From positions 41,184,090-41,248,089 of the forward strand of contig OZ038382.1 of the NCBI GenBank assembly GCA_964036045.1: DNA of 64,000 nt. Direction: 5' to 3'. Each line of letters opens with the position of its first letter. Position 1 is the first letter of the stretch. A program made the translations under genes and the position numbers. The stretch is from Eutreptiella sp. 'Long Island Sound 2002' (Eukaryota; Euglenozoa; Euglenophyceae; Eutreptiales; Eutreptiaceae). Shown here one piece after another: positions 48,256-57,594 of this stretch. The notes beneath the pieces are model-generated. The model was given only the letters and a program-made list of their open reading frames with translations. It was not told where the DNA came from and did no database searches.

Positions 48256-50430
48256 ATGTCCACACCAAGTGTAAGGACCTGGCCTATCCGAACTGTCCAA
48301 GTACAAATGGGCAGTGTGGTCCACCCAATGAGTGAACCACCACACCGAGCACCACATCACCTCAGTGGCGCATCTGGGTCCCAAGGAGATCCAGAACGCA
48401 GAAGGGCGGAGAAGAATAAAGGCCTTACCACCGAGGCCTTAGCAGCACACGGTGGAGACAGCTTCAGTCACCTCCACAGACGTGTGGCTGCTTCAGTATC
48501 ACGATCCAATTGCCCAGCTTCATCCTCAACTGCCATTGAAGGACCTGAGGAATATGAGAAGCTGAAGATGAAGATGGATGAGTACATCATGCACGATGAG
48601 TACTACAAATCCATCCGTGGGGAAGATGGAGAGGAACCACTGGCTGTACATGGGTCCAGACCACGTACGGATCTAGGGTCCTACTCACACTCAGGCCCTC
48701 CGTCTACTGCATCCCTGCCAAGACGACTACGACCTGAGTACCCAACCCCAAGGGCTCCCGAAGTGGGCCCAACACGAGTCGAAGAACATCATCCAAGGCC
48801 AACCTACGGTGCCCTGGATCAAACGGCCGAGCTGCTGGCCAAATTCCTGTCTGGATCAGAAGATCCAGATGTGACGGCCTTATCAGAGGCCATTAAGGCT
48901 AAACTGGGTATTGCAGAACCCTTACCCAAGCCTGAGTTCCTCTCTCTCTCTCCAGGGCTGAGTACCCTGGCCGAAGATCTCAAGAGATCGAGGGTCTCAA
49001 GGCTGTTGCCTAAGGTTACCTGCCCCAGCCCCTTTCACCCCCGTGCCAGGACTGTGCCTATGGCGGACCTACAGGACGTGCCTGTCACAGAGAGTGAGAG
49101 AAGAGGGCTGTCAGCCCTGGCCCCACTTGCCGGCGTGTCGCCTTCAGGCCTAACTCCAGGGGGTGGGAAGATGGGCAGACCAATTGCCCAGGCGAACATC
49201 CAGCTTGAACTGCCGGGGTTCGACCCTAAAAACCTGCCTGAATGGGCAGAAGAATTTGCGGAGTTCCTTTTGTTGACTGGCCAATCCCATGTGGATGTGG
49301 CCACCAAATGTTCACTGCTAAAACGCTCATGCAAAAAGAAATTTTTGCAAAAACAGGTCAAACAGATTGTGAAAACCTGTTCTACTTGGGCGGAGGTACT
49401 CCTGAGGTTAGAGAAAACATTCCCAGTCTATGAGACTGACCTCAGCGTACGCACACAAATCGAGGAGCTACCTATGCTCCCGGAGTTTCCATCCGCTGCG
49501 CGAATTTCTGAGTATGTGTGCGACATGGAGTACTTATTTTCGAGGATGAATGTGGGCTCCTACGGAGCCACTGAGCCCCACCTGTGGCTCATGAGTAAGA
49601 TCCCCCAGCGTACGTGGGATGATTGCCGCTCAACCTCTGAGAGGAAGAGCAGGACCCACTCGTATGATACACTGGTGGATCTCTTGATTGAGCTAGCTCT
49701 TGAGAGAGAGAACGACTCCCAGATGGAGAAGTTCCTCAAGAAGCATTTGGGACGAGGTGGTACCCCTACCCCTGAACGTGGCGAAGGGAAGGGGCATAAA
49801 AATCCCACTAACACCAACCAGGGAGGCGGTAAAGGGAGGGGCAACCTACGTGCCATGAACGAGGTTCCAACTGATGCAGGCACCCCCCCCCTGTTTTACT
49901 GCCGACCTGTCAATGACAAGGGGGGACCTTGTCATGCCTCTGACTGCGATCTCCGCAGTGGCTGTATGCTGCAGATGAAACGTCAGCAGCATACTAAAGA
50001 TGGGAAAACTGTGACCCATCAGGACCACTTCAGGTGTACCATCACCTGTGGTTACTGTGGCAAGCGTCGTCACTATGAGGACGAATGCCACATCAAGAAA
50101 CGCGAGAGTGACAAACTCAAGCGTCAGGAGGCGGAGCGCCAGAAGAACCCGACGCCCGCCAGAAATCCCCCGAATGGGGATAAAGGTAAAGGAGGTGGCA
50201 AGGGGGGTGGTAAGACTGGACCCCCTAACCCCCAGAGGCGCTCATCAGCGCCCGTTGCTACGCCTACTCCTGCTGCTACACCCGCTCCTGCCGCAGGTGT
50301 CCCCCAGAAGCGCCCCCAAGGGGATAACGCTACCCCTGAGGGGAATAATTCTAAGAAGAGGCGCTTGGCCTGGATGGCCAAGTCCCTCATGGCTGCAGGA
50401 GTGGATGTGAAATTCCCTGATGAGGAATAG
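48256..50430 (+). CDS. gag: Element 2 Gag (724 aa)
   Basis: This is the structural Gag protein. The first ATG of the open frame is at 48256; the frame is open upstream to at least 48196 but without another ATG. Residues 1-300 are low-complexity and Pro/Ser/Arg-rich with no domain I recognise. A capsid-like helical region is encoded at about 49195-49760, including WAEEFAEFLL and a LERTFP-like LEKTFPVYE. A Cys/His-rich section follows, with a canonical CX2CX4HX4C zinc knuckle at 50047-50088. The tail is Lys/Gly/Pro-rich and ends in TAG at 50428. From 49684 onward the sequence is part of the 2361-bp tandem duplication. Pol continues in the same frame after the stop, so Gag is probably the major product and Gag-Pol the minor readthrough product. 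Confidence 0.9.
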   Translation: MSTPSVRTWPIRTVQVQMGSVVHPMSEPPHRAPHHLSGASGSQGDPERRRAEKNKGLTTEALAAHGGDSFSHLHRRVAASVSRSNCPASSSTAIEGPEEYEKLKMKMDEYIMHDEYYKSIRGEDGEEPLAVHGSRPRTDLGSYSHSGPPSTASLPRRLRPEYPTPRAPEVGPTRVEEHHPRPTYGALDQTAELLAKFLSGSEDPDVTALSEAIKAKLGIAEPLPKPEFLSLSPGLSTLAEDLKRSRVSRLLPKVTCPSPFHPRARTVPMADLQDVPVTESERRGLSALAPLAGVSPSGLTPGGGKMGRPIAQANIQLELPGFDPKNLPEWAEEFAEFLLLTGQSHVDVATKCSLLKRSCKKKFLQKQVKQIVKTCSTWAEVLLRLEKTFPVYETDLSVRTQIEELPMLPEFPSAARISEYVCDMEYLFSRMNVGSYGATEPHLWLMSKIPQRTWDDCRSTSERKSRTHSYDTLVDLLIELALERENDSQMEKFLKKHLGRGGTPTPERGEGKGHKNPTNTNQGGGKGRGNLRAMNEVPTDAGTPPLFYCRPVNDKGGPCHASDCDLRSGCMLQMKRQQHTKDGKTVTHQDHFRCTITCGYCGKRRHYEDECHIKKRESDKLKRQEAERQKNPTPARNPPNGDKGKGGGKGGGKTGPPNPQRRSSAPVATPTPAATPAPAAGVPQKRPQGDNATPEGNNSKKRRLAWMAKSLMAAGVDVKFPDEE

Positions 50431-50451
50431 GGGGGCGGCTCCGAAGAGGAG
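50428..50451 (+). promoter_or_regulatory. Element 2 gag-pol UAG recoding site, copy 1
   Basis: TAG is followed by the 8-nt spacer GGGGGCGG and a short hairpin CTCC-GAAGA-GGAG (50439-50451), and pol stays in frame. The 8-nt spacer resembles that between UAG and the pseudoknot in gammaretroviral readthrough sites; the functional reading is inferred. Confidence 0.6.
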
Positions 50452-52791
50452 GACTTGGTTTTCTGGATCCTCGTGAAAATCGGGGATCAGGTTTTTCGAG
50501 CAGTGCTTGATACCGGTGCAACACTTTCCATAGTGGCCCGGCGCCTGCTTAAAACTTTCAGGAAGACCAAGACTGTGGCCATAAGAGTAGGGGATGGGCG
50601 TACCATTCATTCCTTGGGGGGGGTCAATGTGACCATATGTCTGGGCGACGAAACCGTGACCCAACACTGCAGAGTGTTGGACACTGACGCCTTTGACATT
50701 GTCATTGGCACTGACTTTCTAAGAAGAAACCCCCAGGTTAAAATGCTGTCCCTACAGCGTCCTTACTCTTTGCACTGCGACTTTGGCAGTGGGCTATTCT
50801 CCGTTCCTTTGGAGCTGTCAGGACGAAAAGAGTCTGGGCTGCGCTACGCAGCCAAGACGAACTATCGTACTGAAAACTACCAACTGGCCCGTCATGTTCT
50901 CGAAAATGGACTGGCGGCCCTTCAGGTAAACCTGGACGAGATCCAGGTGGAATTGTTTGCGAGCCAACAACAGCACATCATGCAGTTGTACTGCTCGAAA
51001 CAAATGAACAATGCTTTCCGATTCTTCTGGAAAGCAATGGGCCTAGCGTATGCTAACCCTCCCTTCTCCCTGCTCGCGAAGGTTCTAACCAAGATCGCTT
51101 ATGAGGGAGGAAGGGTTGTTATGTGCACCCCTGACTGGGGTTGCTCTGGTGAACATGCTTACTGGCGCCGTATGCTTGACCGAATGACCGTGGGAAGAGT
51201 GCAACTCCCCGACGGCCCCATCTATGTGCCTGAGGACTCAGACACAGCTATGCAGGCCCCTGAGTGGGCCAGTTTCCTGTCCATCATCGATGGATCTCTC
51301 AATCCTGTACCCCTGTGTGACCTGGACCAGGTGCTACTAAAAGAGGTCATGGCCGAAAATCGTGGCCTGACCCTTTATGATCTCAAAAATCGATCTCCTG
51401 AGCACCTATCTGCGACACTTACAGGGTGTGAGTCTCCTGATGACTATCTGGAACCTGCAGCTGTAAAAGAGGATGCTGACGACCAACTGTCTGAGATCGC
51501 CAGCACTATTCCCTCTGTTGATCCCAGCTGTGTTGACCTAAAACATAGTGCTTTCCTGGCCCAGCTGTTGCTAGAGGAGGTAGATCTAGAGTCAACCTCT
51601 GAACCCGCTTCCTCTGTTGGGAAACCAGTGCTACACATGCAGCCTGTGCACACAGGTGAACCCGTGGCCCGGAGTACTGATGCTCTGGCACGGCCTGCTG
51701 CTAATAACATGCCCTTGTCTGAGCATGACACGCAAGAACTCCGACGGCTGCTGTACCTGAAGGCCGAAGGTATTGAGCGCCAAGAGCGGCTGCAATACCT
51801 CAGACAGACCTGGAAATACTCCATCTGGTCTGAGGAGGACGATGAGTCCTATACGCTGCCTGATCCTGAGATACCTCTAGTGTACTCTCTACACTATGGG
51901 CAGCAATGTCCCCCTGAGTGGGACGATGGTACTGTACCTGCCGAAACTGCTGATCGGCATAAAAAGAAAGAACAGGGAAAAAGCAACCTCCATGCTGAGG
52001 AGGACTTCCTTCAGAAAGTCGAGAGTCTTAACCTTGACCCCCGCTTGATTGAGCTAGCTCTTGAGAGAGAGAACGACTCCCAGATGGAGAAGTTCCTCAA
52101 GAAGCATTTGGGACGAGGTGGTACCCCTACCCCTGAACGTGGCGAAGGGAAGGGGCATAAAAATCCCACTAACACCAACCAGGGAGGCGGTAAAGGGAGG
52201 GGCAACCTACGTGCCATGAACGAGGTTCCAACTGATGCAGGCACCCCCCCCCTGTTTTACTGCCGACCTGTCAATGACAAGGGGGGACCTTGTCATGCCT
52301 CTGACTGCGATCTCCGCAGTGGCTGTATGCTGCAGATGAAACGTCAGCAGCATACTAAAGATGGGAAAATTGTGACCCATCAGGACCACTTCAGGTGTAC
52401 CATCACCTGTGGTTACTGTGGCAAGCGTCGTCACTATGAGGACGAATGCCACATCAAGAAACGCGAGAGTGACAAACTCAAGCGTCAGGAGGCGGAGCGC
52501 CAGAAGAACCCGACGCCCGCCAGAAATCCCCCGAATGGGGATAAAGGTAAAGGAGGTGGCAAGGGGGGTGGTAAGACTGGACCCCCTAACCCCCAGAGGC
52601 GCTCATCAGCGCCCGTTGCTACGCCTACTCCTGCTGCTACACCCGCTCCTGCCGCAGGTGTCCCCCAGAAGCGCCCCCAAGGGGATAACGCTACCCCTGA
52701 GGGGAATAATTCTAAGAAGAGGCGCTTGGCCTGGATGGCCAAGTCCCTCATGGCTGCAGGAGTGGATGTGAAATTCCCTGATGAGGAATAG
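50431..52791 (+). CDS. Chimeric frame: protease and MT-like domain joined to gag C-terminus
   Basis: This 786-residue frame arises from the tandem duplication. It begins right after the first TAG and has no ATG near the start. It contains an aspartic protease with DTGA at residues 27-30, then a methyltransferase-like segment with NPPF at 51055-51066 followed by a hydrophobic strand and PDWG, then an acidic linker. At 52045 it changes abruptly from the pol linker (NLDPR) to the gag C-terminal sequence (LIELALER), repeats the zinc knuckle at 52408-52449, and stops at the second TAG. A full-length product through both stops would carry two nucleocapsids, two proteases and two methyltransferase-like segments. 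It may be functional or may simply reduce the element's activity. Confidence 0.85.
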   Translation, partial: GGGSEEEDLVFWILVKIGDQVFRAVLDTGATLSIVARRLLKTFRKTKTVAIRVGDGRTIHSLGGVNVTICLGDETVTQHCRVLDTDAFDIVIGTDFLRRNPQVKMLSLQRPYSLHCDFGSGLFSVPLELSGRKESGLRYAAKTNYRTENYQLARHVLENGLAALQVNLDEIQVELFASQQQHIMQLYCSKQMNNAFRFFWKAMGLAYANPPFSLLAKVLTKIAYEGGRVVMCTPDWGCSGEHAYWRRMLDRMTVGRVQLPDGPIYVPEDSDTAMQAPEWASFLSIIDGSLNPVPLCDLDQVLLKEVMAENRGLTLYDLKNRSPEHLSATLTGCESPDDYLEPAAVKEDADDQLSEIASTIPSVDPSCVDLKHSAFLAQLLLEEVDLESTSEPASSVGKPVLHMQPVHTGEPVARSTDALARPAANNMPLSEHDTQELRRLLYLKAEGIERQERLQYLRQTWKYSIWSEEDDESYTLPDPEIPLVYSLHYGQQCPPEWDDGTVPAETADRHKKKEQGKSNLHAEEDFLQKVESLNLDPRLIELALERENDSQMEKFLKKHLGRGGTPTPERGEGKGHKNPTNTNQGGGKGRGNLRAMNEVPTDAGTPPLFYCRPVNDKGGPCHASDCDLRSGCMLQMKRQQHTKDGKIVTHQDHFRCTITCGYCGKRRHYEDECHIKKRESDKLKRQEAERQKNPTPARNPPNGDKGKGGGKGGGKTGPPNPQRRSSAPVATPTPAATPAPAAGVPQKRPQGDNATPEGNNSKKRRLAWMAKSLMAAGVDVKFPDEE
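51055..51066 (+). other. NPPF motif of MT-like domain, copy 1
   Basis: The codons read N-P-P-F, the form taken by motif IV of N6-adenine methyltransferases and of the Dam-like domain in DIRS-type retroelements. The repeat is at 53416-53427. Assignment rests on this motif and the following strand-like RVVMCTPDWG only. Confidence 0.5.
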
Positions 52792-54405
52792 GGGGGCGGC
52801 TCCGAAGAGGAGGACTTGGTTTTCTGGATCCTCGTGAAAATCGGGGATCAGGTTTTTCGAGCAGTGCTTGATACCGGTGCAACACTTTCCATAGTGGCCC
52901 GGCGCCTGCTTAAAACTTTCAGGAAGACCAAGACTGTGGCCATAAGAGTAGGGGATGGGCGTACCATCCATTCCTTGGGGGGGGTCAATGTGACCATATG
53001 TCTGGGCGACGAAACCGTGACCCAACACTGCAGAGTGTTGGACACTGACGCCTTTGACATTGTCATTGGCACTGACTTTCTAAGAAGAAACCCCCAGGTT
53101 AAAATGCTGTCCCTACAGCGTCCTTACTCTTTGCACTGCGACTTTGGCAGTGGGCTATTCTCCGTTCCTTTGGAGCTGTCAGGACGAAAAGAGTCTGGGC
53201 TGCGCTACGCAGCCAAGACGAACTATCGTACTGAAAACTACCAACTGGCCCGTCATGTTCTCGAAAATGGACTGGCGGCCCTTCAGGTAAACCTGGACGA
53301 GATCCAGGTGGAATTGTTTGCGAGCCAACAACAGCACATCATGCAGTTGTACTGCTCGAAACAAATGAACAATGCTTTCCGATTCTTCTGGAAAGCAATG
53401 GGCCTAGCGTATGCTAACCCTCCCTTCTCCCTGCTCGCGAAGGTTCTAACCAAGATCGCTTATGAGGGAGGAAGGGTTGTTATGTGCACCCCTGACTGGG
53501 GTTGCTCTGGTGAACATGCTTACTGGCGCCGTATGCTTGACCGAATGACCGTGGGAAGAGTGCAACTCCCCGACGGCCCCATCTATGTGCCTGAGGACTC
53601 AGACACAGCTATGCAGGCCCCTGAGTGGGCCAGTTTCCTGTCCATCATCGATGGATCTCTCAATCCTGTACCCCTGTGTGACCTGGACCAGGTGCTACTA
53701 AAAGAGGTCATGGCCGAAAATCGTGGCCTGACCCTTTATGATCTCAAAAATCGATCTCCTGAGCACCTATCTGCGACACTTACAGGGTGTGAGTCTCCTG
53801 ATGACTATCTGGAACCTGCAGCTGTAAAAGAGGATGCTGACGACCAACTGTCTGAGATCGCCAGCACTATTCCCTCTGTTGATCCCAGCTGTGTTGACCT
53901 AAAACATAGTGCTTTCCTGGCCCAGCTGTTGCTAGAGGAGGTAGATCTAGAGTCAACCTCTGAACCCGCTTCCTCTGTTGGGAAACCAGTGCTACACATG
54001 CAGCCTGTGCACACAGGTGAACCCGTGGCCCGGAGTACTGATGCTCTGGCACGGCCTGCTGCTAATAACATGCCCTTGTCTGAGCATGACACGCAAGAAC
54101 TCCGACGGCTGCTGTACCTGAAGGCCGAAGGTATTGAGCGCCAAGAGCGGCTGCAATACCTCAGACAGACCTGGAAATACTCCATCTGGTCTGAGGAGGA
54201 CGATGAGTCCTATACGCTGCCTGATCCTGAGATACCTCTAGTGTACTCTCTACACTATGGGCAGCAATGTCCCCCTGAGTGGGACGATGGTACTGTACCT
54301 GCCGAAACTGCTGATCGGCATAAAAAGAAAGAACAGGGAAAAAGCAACCTCCATGCTGAGGAGGACTTCCTTCAGAAAGTCGAGAGTCTTAACCTTGACC
54401 CCCGC
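52045..54405 (+). repeat. Internal tandem duplication, unit 2 (2361 bp)
   Basis: This is the second copy of 49684-52044, nearly identical. It restores the normal gag C-terminus, TAG, protease and methyltransferase-like order and then continues into the reverse transcriptase at 54406. Confidence 0.93.
52789..52812 (+). promoter_or_regulatory. Element 2 gag-pol UAG recoding site, copy 2
   Basis: This is the duplicated TAG with identical 8-nt spacer and CTCC/GGAG hairpin, placed directly before the complete pol frame. Confidence 0.6.
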
Positions 54406-57400
54406 CTGAAGAAACTGCTTATAACCTATGAGGAGGTGTTCGGCGCCTTGCCGCCTCCTCTATCTTGCAAAAAACTGGTCCAGATGGACCTGAAATTGAA
54501 ACCAGAATTTGAAAAGACGCGAGTGAGGCGTCGTCCCTATCCCGCTCCACAGGAACAGGTTGAAGAAATCGAGCGCCAGATCCAAGAATGCATTGATGCT
54601 GGCCTCGTTGAAGAGTACAAACATGGGGACTATCCCCATCACTGCAGCCCCTGTTTCCTTGTTGCTAAACCAGGGTCGACTGCTCTACGTCTTGTTGTAG
54701 ACTATGGTGAGGTCAACAAGAAAACCCAGAACCACTCAGGGAGTATTCCTAACATGGAAAACACCCTGGAGCGTATTGCCAAATGCAGGTATAAGACAAA
54801 AATGAACAAACGCTCTGGTTTCTGGCAGGTTGACCTAACCGCCGCAGCTCAGGAACTGCTTGCCTTTATAACCCCTAGGGGTCGTGTCGTCAAGTGGAAG
54901 GTTATGCCTTTCGGGGTGGCTAACGCCCCAGCGCTCTTCCAGGAGCTTATGAACAAAATTTTGTACATACTGAGGCGCAGGCCTCTAGTACAAGAGTTGA
55001 TTTCTCGGGGTGCAGAAATGGAGGCTCACATCGACGACGTGAGTTTGGGTACTAATACCAAAGAGGACCATGTCCTTCTCCTCCGTGAATTCTTCACTGT
55101 CTGTCAAGAAAACCATCTCCGGATCAAACTCGAAAAATGCGAGTTTATGAAAGAGGAGATGGAGTATTTGGGTTTCGATGTGGGGTATGGCTGGTGGAAA
55201 CCAGCCGCGTCTAAGATGCAACCCCTACAGGACATGCAGATTCGCGATGACCCTAAGAAGGGTCTACACGATGTGAGGAGTTTTGTGGGCGCCTGTAATT
55301 TCTATCGACGTCACATCCACAATTTTACTTACTCCTCTGCACCCCTCACTGACCTAATCAAGAAAACTACTCCCTGGAGGTGGACCTCCAGAGAGGAAGA
55401 GTGTTTCCAGGAGTTGAAGAAGAAGATTGCCTCCTCCAACTGGCTGGGAGTTCCCCGCCCTGAGGGCGAGATAGTCCTGATCACTGATGCCAGTGATGTA
55501 GGGGGGGGAGGTACGATCTACCAATGGCAGGAGCTTAACCCCGCTGAGCTAACCCACTGCCATTATCGTACTACTGGACTGAACCGTGATGGTTCGTTGA
55601 AACATGACTATCCTACCAGTGAGTGGCGACTGGTGCCACTGGGACACTGGAATTGGGAGTGGAACCAAGCGCGTTCCAACTACAGCACCTATGACCAGGA
55701 ACTCCTGGCCGGTATGTTGGTGCTATCTTCACAATCCCGACTCCTGGGGTCTAACCCTATTGTCTGGCTGTGTGACCAGGAGCCTGTGAAGTCTTTTCAG
55801 AAGGGCCCACCACCAGAAAAAGCGAAGCTAAAACGGTGGTGGACTTACCCGAGCCAGTTCAGGCTGACAGTGCATCATATCCCCGGGATTAAGAATGAAC
55901 TGTCTGACTATATATCGCGCAACAACTTCGATGCGCTTATTGGTGAGAGCTCTGAGGCACTCGCCAAAGAGGCTTTCCAGCGTATGGATGTCCAGCTTGA
56001 CCTGTCCATGCGCACTGCTGGAATCCTGGAGGGTTGGAGTCTAACCGACTATCAGTCAGAGTATGAAGAAATTCTCCAAACCCTCAACACTGGTCTCGAA
56101 CCCCGTGTCATTGACGGGCACCAGTGGTATAAAAACAATCAGTACCTCTTCTACGAGGACCGAATTGTGGTGCCTGAGGCACGACTGGATGGGTGCCTAC
56201 AGTGGTCCCATCTCAGTTCTGGTCACACTGGCGCTAATCGCTCAGTGGACTTCTTCCGTGAGTGTTTCTACTCTAGTCTAACCCTGACTGAACTGAGGTC
56301 GCGTATGCAGACCATTGTGGATGCTTGTGGCTGTCATGCCAGCAAGCAAAGTGACAGTAGGGATAGGGGTCTGATCTCCAGCTTACCCATACCCTATTGT
56401 GCTAACTCTCTTCTCTACGTGGATTACATCCACGGCTTACCACGCTTTGGCGGCTATGATAGTTGCCTCGTGGTCACCTGTGGTCTATCTCGCTTCACCC
56501 GTGTGTTCCCTTGCAATAAGAAAATCACAGGTGAGCAGACTGTAAAAATGTTGGTCGAACAATGGTTCGAACCCTATGGAGCACCTAAACAGGTGCACTC
56601 TGATGAAGATGTACGCATCCGCAGTGACACTGGGTGGTACAAACGAGTGCTAAATGCCCTCAACGTGGAGGTAACCACAGGTGTGCCCTACACTCACACG
56701 TCTAACCCTCTCTGTGAGAGACAGAACCGTGTGGTGGAGCAAAACTTAAGAATCCTGATGAAACAGGAGCGCACCAAGGACTGGGTACGCCTAGTGCCCT
56801 GGGCAGTTCTGTCCATGAACTCACAGCGGAGCTCTTCTACGGGTTTCACCCCCCACGAACTGTTCCATGGAGGACGACCTGCTTGGTTCTTCAAAACCCC
56901 CTTTCCTGAGGACTTCAAGAGCCCTGTGGGAGATTGGCTAGAACACAAGCAGTCTCTGGCTAACCAGGCTGGTACTAACCTGAGGCACATTCGTGACCGT
57001 GAACAGAGCCGACGGAACCGCCTACGGCGACCTGCCAGCTTCAAGGTTGGTGACCTTGTTTCGGTACACCATTCACGCCTACCCTCCTGGCCACGTAACT
57101 GCCTACAGGACCCTTACTTTGGACCCTATCGTATCATCAGGATAGATGGATCCAGGATCCATGTCAGGTGCAGTCCACGTCTAGGTGGTGAACTGCTATG
57201 TGCTCCTAAGCAGTTGAGGCACTATCACTCCCCTGACGACTTGTCTTGGGATGAGTGGCGCCTCAGCGACAGTGAGATTGAACGTATAGACCTAGAGAAC
57301 GCTGCCAGTCCAGAGGAGGCAGACGAACTCGAAGAGATGACTGCCGATGAGATGGCAGTCGATGGTTACTACGTGGTTGCAGGTATTGCTCGCCACGAGT

Positions 57401-57594
57401 ATAAACAGGGCTGGAAATTCCTTACCCTGTGGGATGGCTATGGGTTGTCCGAGGCGACCTGGGAACCTATGTCAGCCTTCATACAACCAGATGGGAGTAT
57501 CAACCCCATCTTCCGCACTTACCTCGTTGAGAACAACGAGGGGCAGCTCCTAACCCGTGCTGAGACTATGTCCCAGCGTAAGAAGCGAAACTAA
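52792..57594 (+). CDS. pol: Element 2 Pol: PR-MT-like-RT-RNase H-integrase-chromodomain
   Basis: This 1600-residue frame follows the second TAG and ends in TAA. Numbered from the codon after TAG: aspartic protease DTGA at 27-30; methyltransferase-like segment at about 168-288 with NPPF at 209-212; an acidic linker; reverse transcriptase from about 540, with catalytic motif HIDD at 746-749 where most Ty3 enzymes have Y/F-V-D-D; RNase H with TDAS around 898-901; an integrase zinc-binding region near 1140-1187; catalytic D1211, D1271 and E1309; and a chromodomain at about 1525-1582 with YVVAGI, LWDGYG and TWEPMS. All catalytic acidic residues are present. There is no ATG near the start, so expression by readthrough from gag is expected. 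The chromodomain suggests integration into silent chromatin, in keeping with its satellite location. Confidence 0.95.
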   Translation, partial: GGGSEEEDLVFWILVKIGDQVFRAVLDTGATLSIVARRLLKTFRKTKTVAIRVGDGRTIHSLGGVNVTICLGDETVTQHCRVLDTDAFDIVIGTDFLRRNPQVKMLSLQRPYSLHCDFGSGLFSVPLELSGRKESGLRYAAKTNYRTENYQLARHVLENGLAALQVNLDEIQVELFASQQQHIMQLYCSKQMNNAFRFFWKAMGLAYANPPFSLLAKVLTKIAYEGGRVVMCTPDWGCSGEHAYWRRMLDRMTVGRVQLPDGPIYVPEDSDTAMQAPEWASFLSIIDGSLNPVPLCDLDQVLLKEVMAENRGLTLYDLKNRSPEHLSATLTGCESPDDYLEPAAVKEDADDQLSEIASTIPSVDPSCVDLKHSAFLAQLLLEEVDLESTSEPASSVGKPVLHMQPVHTGEPVARSTDALARPAANNMPLSEHDTQELRRLLYLKAEGIERQERLQYLRQTWKYSIWSEEDDESYTLPDPEIPLVYSLHYGQQCPPEWDDGTVPAETADRHKKKEQGKSNLHAEEDFLQKVESLNLDPRLKKLLITYEEVFGALPPPLSCKKLVQMDLKLKPEFEKTRVRRRPYPAPQEQVEEIERQIQECIDAGLVEEYKHGDYPHHCSPCFLVAKPGSTALRLVVDYGEVNKKTQNHSGSIPNMENTLERIAKCRYKTKMNKRSGFWQVDLTAAAQELLAFITPRGRVVKWKVMPFGVANAPALFQELMNKILYILRRRPLVQELISRGAEMEAHIDDVSLGTNTKEDHVLLLREFFTVCQENHLRIKLEKCEFMKEEMEYLGFDVGYGWWKPAASKMQPLQDMQIRDDPKKGLHDVRSFVGACNFYRRHIHNFTYSSAPLTDLIKKTTPWRWTSREEECFQELKKKIASSNWLGVPRPEGEIVLITDASDVGGGGTIYQWQELNPAELTHCHYRTTGLNRDGSLKHDYPTSEWRLVPLGHWNWEWNQARSNYSTYDQELLAGMLVLSSQSRLLGSNPIVWLCDQEPVKSFQKGPPPEKAKLKRWWTYPSQFRLTVHHIPGIKNELSDYISRNNFDALIGESSEALAKEAFQRMDVQLDLSMRTAGILEGWSLTDYQSEYEEILQTLNTGLEPRVIDGHQWYKNNQYLFYEDRIVVPEARLDGCLQWSHLSSGHTGANRSVDFFRECFYSSLTLTELRSRMQTIVDACGCHASKQSDSRDRGLISSLPIPYCANSLLYVDYIHGLPRFGGYDSCLVVTCGLSRFTRVFPCNKKITGEQTVKMLVEQWFEPYGAPKQVHSDEDVRIRSDTGWYKRVLNALNVEVTTGVPYTHTSNPLCERQNRVVEQNLRILMKQERTKDWVRLVPWAVLSMNSQRSSSTGFTPHELFHGGRPAWFFKTPFPEDFKSPVGDWLEHKQSLANQAGTNLRHIRDREQSRRNRLRRPASFKVGDLVSVHHSRLPSWPRNCLQDPYFGPYRIIRIDGSRIHVRCSPRLGGELLCAPKQLRHYHSPDDLSWDEWRLSDSEIERIDLENAASPEEADELEEMTADEMAVDGYYVVAGIARHEYKQGWKFLTLWDGYGLSEATWEPMSAFIQPDGSINPIFRTYLVENNEGQLLTRAETMSQRKKRN

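Larger units (their letters stand above)
49684..52044 (+). repeat. Internal tandem duplication, unit 1 (2361 bp)
   Basis: This segment repeats directly as 52045-54405. By eye I find two base differences: C at 50010 against T at 52371, and T at 50607 against C at 52968. The length is 787 codons, so the duplication keeps the frame. The junction shares a single C, which looks like end joining rather than long-homology exchange. The alternative is an assembly or phasing artefact. Confidence 0.93.

Noticed and set aside
16544-50430. Full reassignment of UAG to an amino acid in this organism
   Set aside because: The window contains no host gene to test this. Readthrough at the two elements' junctions explains the data with fewer assumptions.
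51437-51460. CTGATGA string resembling the hammerhead ribozyme core
   Set aside because: It lies inside the pol coding frame and no matching GAAA core or supporting stems were found around it.
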